Below are positions 33,945 through 44,345 of a DNA stretch of 64,000 nucleotides, piece after piece; within the stretch, counting starts at the first letter, position 1, and each line of letters begins with the position of its first letter. This DNA comes from Diploptera punctata. Its lineage: Eukaryota; Arthropoda; Insecta; Blattodea; Blaberidae. The notes beneath the pieces were generated by a model. That model saw only the letters and a program-made list of their open reading frames with translations. It searched no databases and was not told the origin of the DNA. The stretch lies in NCBI GenBank assembly GCA_030220185.1, contig JASPKZ010007249.1, positions 310,001 to 374,000 of the forward strand. The letters run 5' to 3'. A program made the translations under genes and the position numbers.

Positions 33945-34290
33945 CGTCCTGTGCCATAGCCGAGTGGTTAAGGCAAGAAGTCTTGGCGCAGAACTACAGG
34001 ACTTGCGCTGGTTCGAGTCTCCGTGCGGGAAGAAATTTTTTTCATGGAATTTCGGTCATTATAAGACTGGTGCCCACCCAGCATCATGAGGCATTTGGGT
34101 AGCTACAATAAGTAGCAACTGCAGGTTGAGAATACCAGCTATAACGGATGGGGGATCTGACATGCTGACCACATGTCACCCCTATATTGACTAGATGATC
34201 ATCTACCTCTGTGATTAACACATGTGACGTGAGGCCAGCAGCCAGATGGTCAGCCAAGGGCCTTCTAGGCCTGTTGCGCTTGGAGTTTTT
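33945..34290 (+). mobile_element. SINE L copy
   Basis: Head CCTGTGCCATAGCCGAGTGG and family body. Duplication AACTCCTACA at 33934-33943 and 34297-34306. Confidence 0.88.
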
Positions 34291-34639
34291 GTAGAGAACT
34301 CCTACATCTAATGGTTACAGAGCATAACAGTTAGTAACTAAACACACGTGTATTCGAATGCAACATTGTGTCAAAATTTCAAATCAATCGACCGACTACT
34401 TTTCAAGTTTTACGAGCACAAATATAAACAGGCTGAATTTTCATATAGAAATTATATTAATTAATATTATATTATGGTGTGCATCAATCCTAATAGTGTT
34501 GTGAATATTTTAAAACTGGAAGATGAAACAGTGTATAGTGGAATGGTTGGACAAGGAGTAGAAGATTTGCATCTGAACTTCGAGAATTAATACACGACAA
34601 GTATAAAAACAGTATATTTACTATTAAGTCTTTCTAGAA

Positions 34640-34895
34640 GATTTTCAGGCTGTTAATCGTAGTCTTGAGGCTTGAAGTTCCCCGACTTTTCGCCAGAGAC
34701 TACATCCAGGATCCTCAAGGTTGACTTGAGACTTTCAATATATTAGTCAACTCTACGGGGAGGAAATCTACAAATACATTTGACGATTTGGAAAGAATCT
34801 CAAGCTACCCCTTAAGGATGCTGGTTGTAGTCTCTGCCAAAATGTTGGGAAATTTCATGCCTCAAGACCACTACCAACAGCCTGAAAATCTTCTA
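34640..34895. repeat. Imperfect inverted repeat, arms about 90 bp
   Basis: AGATTTTCAGGCTGTTAATC … CTTGAGGCTTGAAGTTCCCC is answered by GGGAAATTTCATGCCTCAAG … CAGCCTGAAAATCTT. One arm-like copy recurs at 37330-37450. The 97-codon frame at 34788-35081 begins inside an arm and has no known motif. Confidence 0.6.
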
Positions 34896-35049
34896 CAAAG
34901 TCATAATATGAATTCCAGTCATGAAAGCCTAAGTCAATATATTACTGTTTCATATAATTCTTTGGATGTTGAGAATGGAGCATTGTCAGAGAATGGCAAA
35001 CCTTCATGTGATGAAAGCGTTGAACTGTCACATTCCACTAGGAAGTATA

Positions 35050-35636
35050 GGGTCGAAATTATAAACGCATTAGACCGGTAAAAGGCGTTCTCTGCTGAGA
35101 AAGTTTTATCCTAATACATTTTGCTTACTCAGAAATCTATTCATGCGATAATAATTGTAAGCTACCTGACGAGGTAACTTAAGATCATAGCTCAAGATAG
35201 AAAATTATCGTGAAAATCCCGAAGGGAACCGATGTAGTTTGAAACCTTTGCAGCTTTATCCAAGATGACGGACCTTGAAGACTTCGATCATGTTTTCGGT
35301 ATACGCGGAGAAGAGGAATTTGATAGAGTCTACCAAAGAATTCAACTGGAAGAACAGGAGAATCGGCGTAATATTGTGCGATGCAGACGTCGTTGTATAC
35401 GGTATTATTTGTGGGACGCAAGCGTAAATGCGTTCCTCTATAGCAGACGAAAATAACGGAAGTGGTTTTATCGCTGAGAATTCTGGGTAATTCGTTGCCA
35501 ATATTACGAAAACGTCAACTTTCATGCATGACCGGTAAGTCGGCCGTTAATTCGATCTCAGCAATTGCTCACGGTGAGTCAGATCACCAGTGATTGGAAG
35601 TAATTTGAGTAGAGACTAATGTATTTGCATGCGGCC
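35050..35636 (+). repeat. Foldback element arm (GGCCGC-end family)
   Basis: A single arm in plus orientation, from ACGCATTAGACCGGT to GTATTTGCATGCGGCC. It encodes MTDLEDFDHVFGIRGEEEFD… with an Arg-rich end and a stop at 35454-35456. Compare the complete palindrome at 37905-39109. Confidence 0.85.
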
Positions 35637-36205
35637 ATTTTAATCTTCTAGTCCAGAAAAAATGAATGGTCTGTACACCAATAAATATTACTGGTATTAG
35701 TCATTACTATTAACAAGTACAAGAAGATTCAGAGACATTATGACAATTTAAAAGCTAGATTGCATCACAGCAAAAAATAAATAAATAAGCCATCCCACAA
35801 ACAGGGCCTAAGAGTCCACAATTTTAATTTAAAAATACTGGGCAATGTTGTCAGCAAAAATAAAAAATCAGCTATTTGCATCTGAAATGTTTCTCCTTCA
35901 TCACTTCAAGAAAGATATAGAAACAGTTCCAAAAAAGTAATAACGTTTGTTTCTAGAAAAGATACATAAGATGAGTGTAAATTTCTTGGAATAGTAAAAA
36001 AATACTCATCACAGATGCAAAAAAAAAAAAAAAAAATAAAGAAACCCTAAACATTGTTGAGCTAGCACTATAATTTTAGTTGTATTATAACTATTAGCAT
36101 AAATGCTACAATCTCAATACTCATCTTTAGCCCCTCACAGTTCTGGATTGTCAGTAAGACATAGATGTGTCTAATCCTAGTGTTTAATTAGCATTGATTG
36201 ATCCC
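35637..36205. other. No gene seen
   Basis: AT-rich, with an A run near 36018-36036. Confidence 0.4.
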
Positions 36206-36274
36206 TATTCATCGTATTGTGGGGACAGGGTGCTTCCCTAGTGGGAAGTTTCTTAACCAGACACATTTAACTAT

Positions 36275-36434
36275 ATGAAATTAATGTTGTGAAGTAAACA
36301 TTATGATGTATAATCATTTAAATTCATCGGATTATGGCTGAAGATGAACTTGATTATGTTTGAAACTGCAGTATCATGAGAAACATGAATTTATGAGGTG
36401 AGTAGTCAAAAAATGTTCTCTGATGAATTTCAAA
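36275..36434 (+). mobile_element. 160-bp hammerhead-bearing insertion
   Basis: Flanked by the 10-bp duplication ATTTAACTAT (36265-36274 and 36435-36444). It splits a repeat seen without the insert at 30170-30300. It contains GAAGTAAACATTATGATGT, the hammerhead-like motif and ATGAGGTGAGT, and has no coding capacity. Confidence 0.8.
36334..36377 (+). ncRNA. Hammerhead-ribozyme-like motif
   Basis: CTGAAGA (36338-36344), short stem II AAC/GTT, GAAAC (36362-36366), loop TGCA, triplet GTA (36371-36373). Stem I is ATGG (36334-36337) with TCAT (36374-36377). Confidence 0.6.
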
Positions 36435-36499
36435 ATTTAACTATGCTTATTTTCCTACACATGTCATGAATGGCATGTGGTTAGCATACTGACCCAATG

Positions 36500-36955
36500 A
36501 TACATCTAGTAGGCAACTAAGATATTACATGGAGTTTAGTCAGCATGCCTTTAGAACTTACATCTGCATGGAACCTTAGGATTATGATAAAGACGATACA
36601 ATATTTAAATGGTTCAGCAGCTATAAATGACAAAAAAGATTTTGTTACAACATTGAGAAAGTGTTTTGAGGGTTTTTGGATTAAGTTCACTGACATATTT
36701 AAACATTCACAACTTCAATAGAAAAAAAGAAACTCAAAAAGTACATAAAGCATGAACGTCAGACCTAAAGAACTTTAGATGTAAATTTGTCAAAAAATAC
36801 TGAAAATATACCTCCCTGGATTAGCAGCTGAATGCAAGACTGATAAATCAGAAGACAGATACAGTGTCAAAGCTTATGAGTACTCATAGGATGCCCTATG
36901 GCTAACGACATAAATAAAATAGTAGTAATACTATAATCTCACTTCTCTGAGAAGC
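36500..36955. other. No gene seen
   Basis: Nothing supported. Confidence 0.4.
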
Positions 36956-36959
36956 ATAG

Positions 36960-37250
36960 GGCCTTATTGATTTTTTTTTGTCAATGCTTCATTTCCTTCC
37001 AACTCTTTTGTCTTATTCTGCCCTTTGGTACTTGCTCTGCCTATTATTCTGGTTCATCCTTGGGGATTACAATCAATAAATGCTTTGTCTATGTTTCCAT
37101 CTTCTCTCCTCATCATCGGTCCAATACATTTCTATTTTCTATATGTAATCTCTTTCCCAATTTCCTGTAGGTCAGTTGTTTTCCATAGATCTTTGTTTGA
37201 AATGGTGTTTGCCCACCATATTACCATTATAATCTCAAACATCTGTTAAA
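36960..37250 (-). pseudogene. Possible LINE fragment
   Basis: The minus strand holds TPFQTKIYGKQLTYRKLGKR and nearby Lys-rich frames that resemble LINE coding remnants. Evidence is weak. Confidence 0.3.
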
Positions 37251-37504
37251 AAATACTTGTAGTATCTTTACAATTAAGCTTGTTTCACACCCGTAAAGTT
37301 TAACAGTTATAAATACAATAAGCAGTCAACAACCATATCAGTCTCAAGATACATTTCTCTGTGAAATGTTGGGAAACTCAAAGCCTCGTGACCACAACCG
37401 AAAGTCTGCAAGACTCTTTGTCAATATTGTGACTTTGTCCATGAAAGCCTGCATCATTACAAATGTAGCTTTTGTTTTATGTTTACAATGCAAAAGTTAA
37501 TAAG

Positions 37505-37897
37505 TGAACTAACTAACTGACTCTATTGAACCCATAGGTTTATGGCTGCACAGACATGAGCTTTCCATACATCCCTATCTTGAGCTAATGTTTTCCAATC
37601 ATCCCCTGTATAATCTATTTCCCTCAAATCATGGATAATGTTACTCTCCACCTCATTCTTGGTCTACCAACTGGGCATTTTCCCTCTGGTTTTCCTACGA
37701 GAAGCTTCCATGCACCTCTTTCATCCCCCATACGTGCCACATATCCTGCCCATCGCACCTACTAGACTTAACTGTTCTTATTATATCTGGCTTCCTATAC
37801 ATAACATGTAGCTCACTATTATGTACTTTTCTCCATTCACCTGTCAGTTCATCTCTTTTTGGCCCAAAAAATTTCCTAAGAACTCAATTCACAAATA
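37505..37897 (-). pseudogene. LINE C-terminal fragment, split by the foldback element
   Basis: The reverse complement matches 16030-16460 (GGCAGGAT…GCATGGAAGCTTCTCGTAGG). Text matching the upstream part of that LINE resumes at about 39112-39180 (GAAGTCCATGTTTTGCATCC), so the 1.2-kb element lies within it. Confidence 0.78.
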
Positions 37898-37904
37898 CTC
37901 GTCG

Positions 37905-39109
37905 GGCCGCATGCAAATACATTAGTCTCTGGTGAGTTGAGTTTTTCCGTGAGAACGTGGAAAGTTCGAATTAGCGAGTCACTGACTGGTCATGTATGAA
38001 AGTAGTTTTTTTCGTAATATTGGCAAGAAACTACCCAGAATTCTCAGCGATAAAACCACTTCCATTATTTTTGTCTGCTAGAGGAACGCATTTACGCTTG
38101 CGTCCCGCAAATAATACCATATACGACGACATCTGCATTGTGCGATATTACGCCGATTCTCCTGTTCTTCCAGTTCAATTATTTGGTAGACTCTATCAAA
38201 TTCCTCTTCTCCGCATATACCGAAAACATGATCGAAGTCTTCAAGGTTCGACATCTTGGACAAAGCAGCAAGGTACGCGGCAAGGTTTCAAACTACATCG
38301 GTTACCATCGGTTCCCATCGGGTTGCTCACGATCCATTCTCTGCAAAGTCACCTCGCCAGGCAGCTTAGGATTTTCAACAATTATTATCGCATGAACAGA
38401 TTTTTGAGTACGCAAAAAAGTCTTTGGATGCAACTTTCTCAGCAGAGAACGACTTTTACGGTCAATGCGTCCATAGATACGACCCGTAATCTTCTTTCCT
38501 CCCTTAGGCTCGAATCTATGAACGCATTAGACCGTAGAAGTCGTTCTCTGCCTGTACTCTGCTGAGAAAGTTGTATCCAAATACGTTTTTGCGTACTCAA
38601 AAATCTGTTCATGCGATAATAATTGTTGAAATTCCTAAGCTACCTGGCAAGGTGACTTAGGAGAGAAACGAATCGTGAGAATCCCGAAGGGAACCGATGT
38701 AGTTTGAAACCTTGCCGCATACCTTGCTGCTTTATCCAAGATGTCGGACCTTGAAGACTTCGATCAGGTTTTCGGTATACGCGGAGAAGAGGAATTTGAT
38801 AGAGCCTACCAAAGAATTCAACTGGAAGAACAGGAGAATCGGCGTAATATTGCACCTAGCAGACGTCGTCGTATATGGTATTATTTGCGGGACGCAAGCG
38901 TAAATGTGTTCCTCTAGCAGACGAAAATAACGGAGTGGTTTTATCGCTGAGAATTCTGGGTAATTTCTTGCCAATATTACGAAAACGACGACATTCATGC
39001 ATGACCAATTAGTGGGTAGCTAATTCGATCTTTGCACTTGCTCACGGAAAGTCAGCTCACCAGTGATTGGAAGTAATTTGAGTAGAGACTAATGTATTTG
39101 CATGCGGCC
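37905..39109. mobile_element. Complete foldback element, two 0.6-kb inverted arms
   Basis: Both ends read GGCCGCATGCAAATACATTA inward. The arms mirror each other to a centre near 38490-38508. Each arm encodes the same peptide start (M-S-D/K-M-S-N-LEDFDHVFGI or QVFGI…, then EEEFDR and EEQENRRN), with different stops. Single arms are at 1-337, 35050-35636 and 56001-56590. I do not recognise the peptide, and there is no transposase-like domain, so it is probably non-autonomous. Confidence 0.85.
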
Positions 39110-39184
39110 TTTAAAATAGAAGTCCATGTTTTGCATCCATATAATATAACTGGAAGAATAAAACTGGAAGAATAACTATTTTTT

Positions 39185-40960
39185 AATAAGTTAGCTACAG
39201 AGATAATTGTGTGAATATTAGATTATGAATTGGCAGTACAACTATAGTTCTTATAAAGTTCTTTAGCATCAATTCAGGACAAACATATGGATGTAGAACC
39301 CTCGGGAAATTGCTTTTGCTTGGAACATTAGGACTACAAGGAACATGATAACTAAATGGTACCATATAGGATATAGTATAAGGATAGGCTAGATTGGTTG
39401 CCAGAATAATAAGACAGAATAGCATAATTTTATTTTCAACACTAAGCTAACAGCACGAAAACTGAAATAGGCCTAATGGAAAATTAAACAACAAATGTAG
39501 AACATAAATAAAAGTATACACATTGTATTATAAAATTAATCTGTTATCAATATAATACTAGATTAACTCAGAATTATCCTATTTTCAATATTTAATTATA
39601 CTCCTAATAAATTGAACAGTAGATTTAAATATTTTTACACTAAAATGTCATAATTCTTTAACAGTAATAAATTTAAAAAGATGAACTATTAAAAGCTTAA
39701 GCCATAACAATGTTGTGAGCACAAATCATGGAAATTTTATTATATTTCCAGTTACTTATAATTTATAAAAAAAAAAAAGTAATGGTGACACCATGAAGAA
39801 AACTTCAATAAAGGCAAGATGAATTGGAAACTTTTACATTTTACCTGTGAGAAAAAAAGTCTCAATATGAATTCAAAACTTCTATTGAGAAAAATAAGAA
39901 CCTTTGTAGCCTGTAATAAAAGTATCTTTGATTCTATTATTGGTACAGATATATCACTTGTTAAATAAAACAAACCACATTGAATGAAAAGTTAGCTATA
40001 AAATATGTGAAATTTGAATAATTAAAATTTATGCTTCACTATCCTTAAGATTAATACACAGGCTTACAAATTTTAAAAAGAAATAAATATTAATTTAATA
40101 TTTGTAATTTTATATAAATTCTCTAAATGCCTATTAAAATGGAAACTTGCATTCATTTTCTGGCTAATAACAATACATTATTATATTTTATTAAATTTTT
40201 AGAAACTACAGCTCAAATTTTATATTATTAGCAAGATTGGAAATAAAAAAAATAAACAATAAAATTAGTAATATCTCCTCATAAATACAAGGAGAATTGC
40301 TTAATAAACATTTTCTGTGCATTTGAATAATTCTATAATTTATTATAGTTTATAAACAATTCTCAAAAATTTGTAACATTTTCTTTAAAATATGCTTTTG
40401 TACAACATAAATATTCTAAAATGATATAATATACAAGCTTTTGATTTGTTTTTGTACTTAAATAGACTCCAAGTAAAATTTAAACAATGAAATATTCAAC
40501 ATTTATATTAAATATAAGGGAAAAATTTTCATTCAGTAAATAGAGTAGTGTGTATTTAACAAATTGAAAATAATTTTAAATATGTGGAACGACAAACCAC
40601 AGACATCTAGTATAATTCTAATTGCTCTAAATCTGGTCTTCATTACTTACATGATTTTTGTTTTAATTTTTTCATTCAATTCATATTTTTTTCATTCAAT
40701 CTTATTATGGCATCATTATTTGTTCTGAAATCTGATCTTACCAGACTTTACTCTAGTGAAATCTTATGCTATTTAAAAGCTGATGAATTGGCGAACTTAA
40801 ACTACACTTTTGATGTGATATTTTAAATTTAAATTACTGGACATTATTATTTTGAAAAGAAAAATTACACTTCACTGTTTCTTCAAAGGAGTATATATAT
40901 ATTAATTTAGGAGTTCAGCATTTTTAACTTATATGGCGCACACACATATATATATATATA
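39185..40960. other. 1.8 kb AT-rich, no gene seen
   Basis: Very AT-rich, with no supported exon, RNA gene or element end. It may hold untranslated or distant downstream sequence of the dynein gene, but nothing shows it. Confidence 0.45.
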
Positions 40961-40962
40961 TA

Positions 40963-41691
40963 GTCAGGGTGTTGCAAAAAAAAAACCAACAATGGAAGTG
41001 AGGTAGTATATTGAGATATGCTGATCATTTTTAATAAGGTACCAATGCCCAGAAATTATGCGTTTTCACACTATGAGTATCTAACTTCTGAAGAGTTCCG
41101 TTAGTTGGATTTCAAGACTCAATACTTAATAAAACTGTCACAATCACATCAAGTTTTCAAAATATCCACCTCCCATCTCATTACAGAGCATACATCATCT
41201 TTATAGTGATTGGTGCGCATGTTCAAATACGCCTCGCCTCATTTGAATTATTTCTGTAGCAGTGTGGAATCGGGCTATACGATCCATATATGACTCTACC
41301 GGAGTCTGATAAACAGACTGTTTCATGTCGCCCCACAAAAAGCAGTCGAGAAGGTTAAGATCAAGGCCATGGGCCACCTCTGCCAATCCAACAACCTGGA
41401 TACGTGGTATCCAAATGTCTCGTCACATTAGCATGAAGTGAGCTGGAGCTCTGTCATGTTGCAGGCACATTCCGTTGCAAAGCCACACATCACAGGTCTG
41501 TACCTGTGAGGTGTTGTCACGTAATGAGTCTTCAAATCCTTTGAACTAACACTGCTCTTGAGACATAATTAACTATTCATAGTGTGAAAATTTATCATTT
41601 GCAGACATTGGTACCTTATTAAAAAATGATCAACATATCTCAATATACTACCTCACCTCCGTTGTTGGTGTTTGTTTTTTGCAATACCATG
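40963..41691 (-). mobile_element. Mariner-type transposon with 84-bp inverted ends
   Basis: Inverted repeats of about 84 bp (GTTGCAAAAAA … GGTACCAATG) bound 729 bp. TA lies on each side (40961-40962 and 41692-41693) within a TA microsatellite. The minus strand has a remnant at 41386-41201 with GLDLNLLDCFLWGDMKQSVY, equivalent to the SPDxxPLDFFLWG block at 18240. The rest of the transposase is missing. Confidence 0.88.
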
Positions 41692-41697
41692 TATATA

Positions 41698-41775
41698 TAT
41701 ATCCATCCATAGTAATTCTGCCTGAGGGCAGGTCTTTGACTGCTATGCTTTGCAGCTTTACTAGGGAGTTTAGTC
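41698..41775 (-). repeat. SINE C 3' fragment
   Basis: ATCCATCCATAGTAATTCTG and TGCTTTGCAGCTTTACTAGG match the 3' part of family C at 10300. Confidence 0.8.
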
Positions 41776-42162
41776 CAAATATTTAAAATATCTAGTCATT
41801 TTAAATTCAATATTTCACTAAATGAGTAGGATTTCTGTTACCATTCTATTCTATCTTGAACATTCATGATATTTTATTTCTTCCATATTATTATGAATAG
41901 TACCTGACTTAATAAACCTGATAATAACTAATTTGGAATAGTGCAAATAAATCTATGATTTTATATGTTGATATTTGTATATGATAAAAAAATTAAATTA
42001 ATTATTTTCCTTCACAGTTAGGCCCTATAAAACAAATTCCTCCCTTATGGGAAAAGAATTTTAAGTATTTTTGATTTTCCTCATGAGCATTGAGAAGCTT
42101 ACTAATATAATGTTTGCAGTATAGCTGTGCCATTATCAATCATTAAACATATATGATTTTTC

Positions 42163-42324
42163 TTAAATCTGTAAAAGCAAAGCAACTCCTGCCAATGTCC
42201 ATTTGGCAGGTTTATCCTTTGTTTTAAGGTTAAAGGTCCAAACGTATGTTGGTCCTCTTGTTCGAGTTTTGTAGACAGGACACTCATACATGTTGCGCAT
42301 ATCTTGCTTGTCTTGAGTGATTGC
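42163..42324 (-). CDS. Dynein heavy chain terminal exon
   Basis: 162 bp; acceptor TTTTTATACTCAG. It encodes 53 residues, with [20 protein letters not shown] and the conserved end [13 protein letters not shown], then TAA. A possible poly-A signal (AATAAA on the minus strand) is at 41878-41873. Confidence 0.96.
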   Translation of the reverse strand, partial: AITQDKQDMRNMYECPVYKTRTRGPTYVWTFNLKTKDKPAKWTLAGVALLLQI

Positions 42325-44299
42325 CTGAGTATAAAAATGAAGAAGTGCAACGATTTTATATAAAGAAAATTCAAATCACCTAAATAAAGCATTCAAATGA
42401 TGCAAGCAGTGGCGGAGCATGGAATTTGGACAAGTGTTAGCCGTCATTTTATTTATAGTAATATGGATATAATATTGTATTTATTATATTATTTCTAATA
42501 AGTAAATGACCTTCTAAAAAGAATGACATGCAATGTTAGGAGTATCAAATATAATAAACTACTATATGTATATGGCTTAGGAAATCGAAGGGGTTAATTG
42601 GACATATTAATAGTTAATTAAATATATAAATGCATTATTTTAAAACACTGATATTCGTCTCCAATTCCAGCTGGTTTCTAGAGCTTATAAGTGAGCTCTG
42701 TATGTCGTTAGCCTTGTCTTCTATTAAAGATACTAAGGGTGAGATCTCTGGTTTTATTTTATTGAATAAAGTAGCGGATATAGCAGCCTACATATTAAGT
42801 CGTTTTGAACATCATGTGATGTGCCAATGAACATAGTAGAAATTTCCAAATTGTTTCTTAAGTTAATGAATGAGTTGGAGAAAATCCTTTAACATCTCAC
42901 CTTATAAAGTTGTGTGTTTTCACGTTTCTTAAGTTCTCATCTATAATGCAACAAATAAATATAATTAGGCCCTACCTCTTTTGTTAGATTCAGAGGTTTT
43001 TACATGGCCCCTAAATGGCAGCTCTTGTTCAGCTAAGAAACACACAGCATCTATTAGGCAGCTAATAATGTACTTGTTTGCTGTAACGTTTTCGTTATGC
43101 TTATCCGTATTAATTTTGATAGCCTGGCTTTGGGACTCTTCAATCTAGTGGCCAAACTTATGTAGCACTATTTCACAGTTAATATGGATTTCAGATAGTT
43201 CATTGTTTTTCAGCACATGAAAACTATTTACATCAGAAACCCTCTTTGTTGTCCAAATATTTTTCTCCGTTGAAAATTGAAAGCAAGGCTAACAGTAAAG
43301 GGAACATGACATCCTGCAGCCATATGTCATGTTCAAACCAACCTTCATGTCCATCATTAAACGATGCACTTTTGTTTTTGATTGACTAAATTGCTATTTA
43401 AATTAGGAGTTGGTTTTATAACTTTTTTCTTTTTAATAAAGCTTCTGCAGGAAAAGGGATGCCTTAACAAGTCTTCAATAACTCAAGCACATTCCTCTCC
43501 CATGATAATATTTATTTAGTGGTTTAATTACTGTATTTGATATGCTCAGAAGCACTACATGTACACAGAACTTACTCAGAGCAACCGAAACCTCGCTGTT
43601 AGCCGTTTCTAGAGTGCTAACAGGGCAGCTACTGAGCAGCATTGGGCAGTCTGGTAACCGGATTGAAATGCAGCATGATGTACTACCGATCAGCTTGAAT
43701 GTGCCTGCGCCATAAATTCTCAAGATCTCGTCCCATGTTAGCCTCGGGAGAACGGCTAACAGTGTGGGTATTTAAATACGTTGAAGCACATTGTATAGTA
43801 TTGGAATGTTACAGTATATACGCAATGCATACAATATACATTATGATGTTACTATTGTTTACATCAATGCATTGTTGTATTGTGTTCCGGTATTATGTTT
43901 AGTTTTAATTAAATATCAAAGAGTTTAATTCTAACTTTCGACAGTGTTAGCCGGGCTAACAGTACTAACATGGACCCTCCGCCACTGGATGCAAGTAATG
44001 CATTGCATAAGAAAACTTGTGTACTAAATATTCACTTTTGTCATGAATTTCTCAATTCTTATTTTTATTATTTTTTTAGTAAATTAAGGTTAGGAACTAC
44101 CTGATGATAGTAAGATTCACATGAACTTACTGCACCTTTGGTGTGGAATGAGATGATGAACAACATGGACTCTTCAGACCCATAACCTGTCTTAATATTG
44201 AGCCTATATTTGAAATATGATAGCAAGTCAGCATGCTAATAATTAGATTACTGAAATATCTTGTATAAATTAAATATAAATTCTTAAATTGAAAATCCA

Positions 44300-44345
<46 letters not shown>

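Noticed and set aside
34788..35081. 97-codon plus-strand frame
   Set aside because: It starts in an inverted-repeat arm and runs into a foldback element; there is no recognisable motif or splice context.
43475..43723. 82-codon minus-strand frame as a gene
   Set aside because: It lies inside the hAT element and has no host-gene similarity that I can see.
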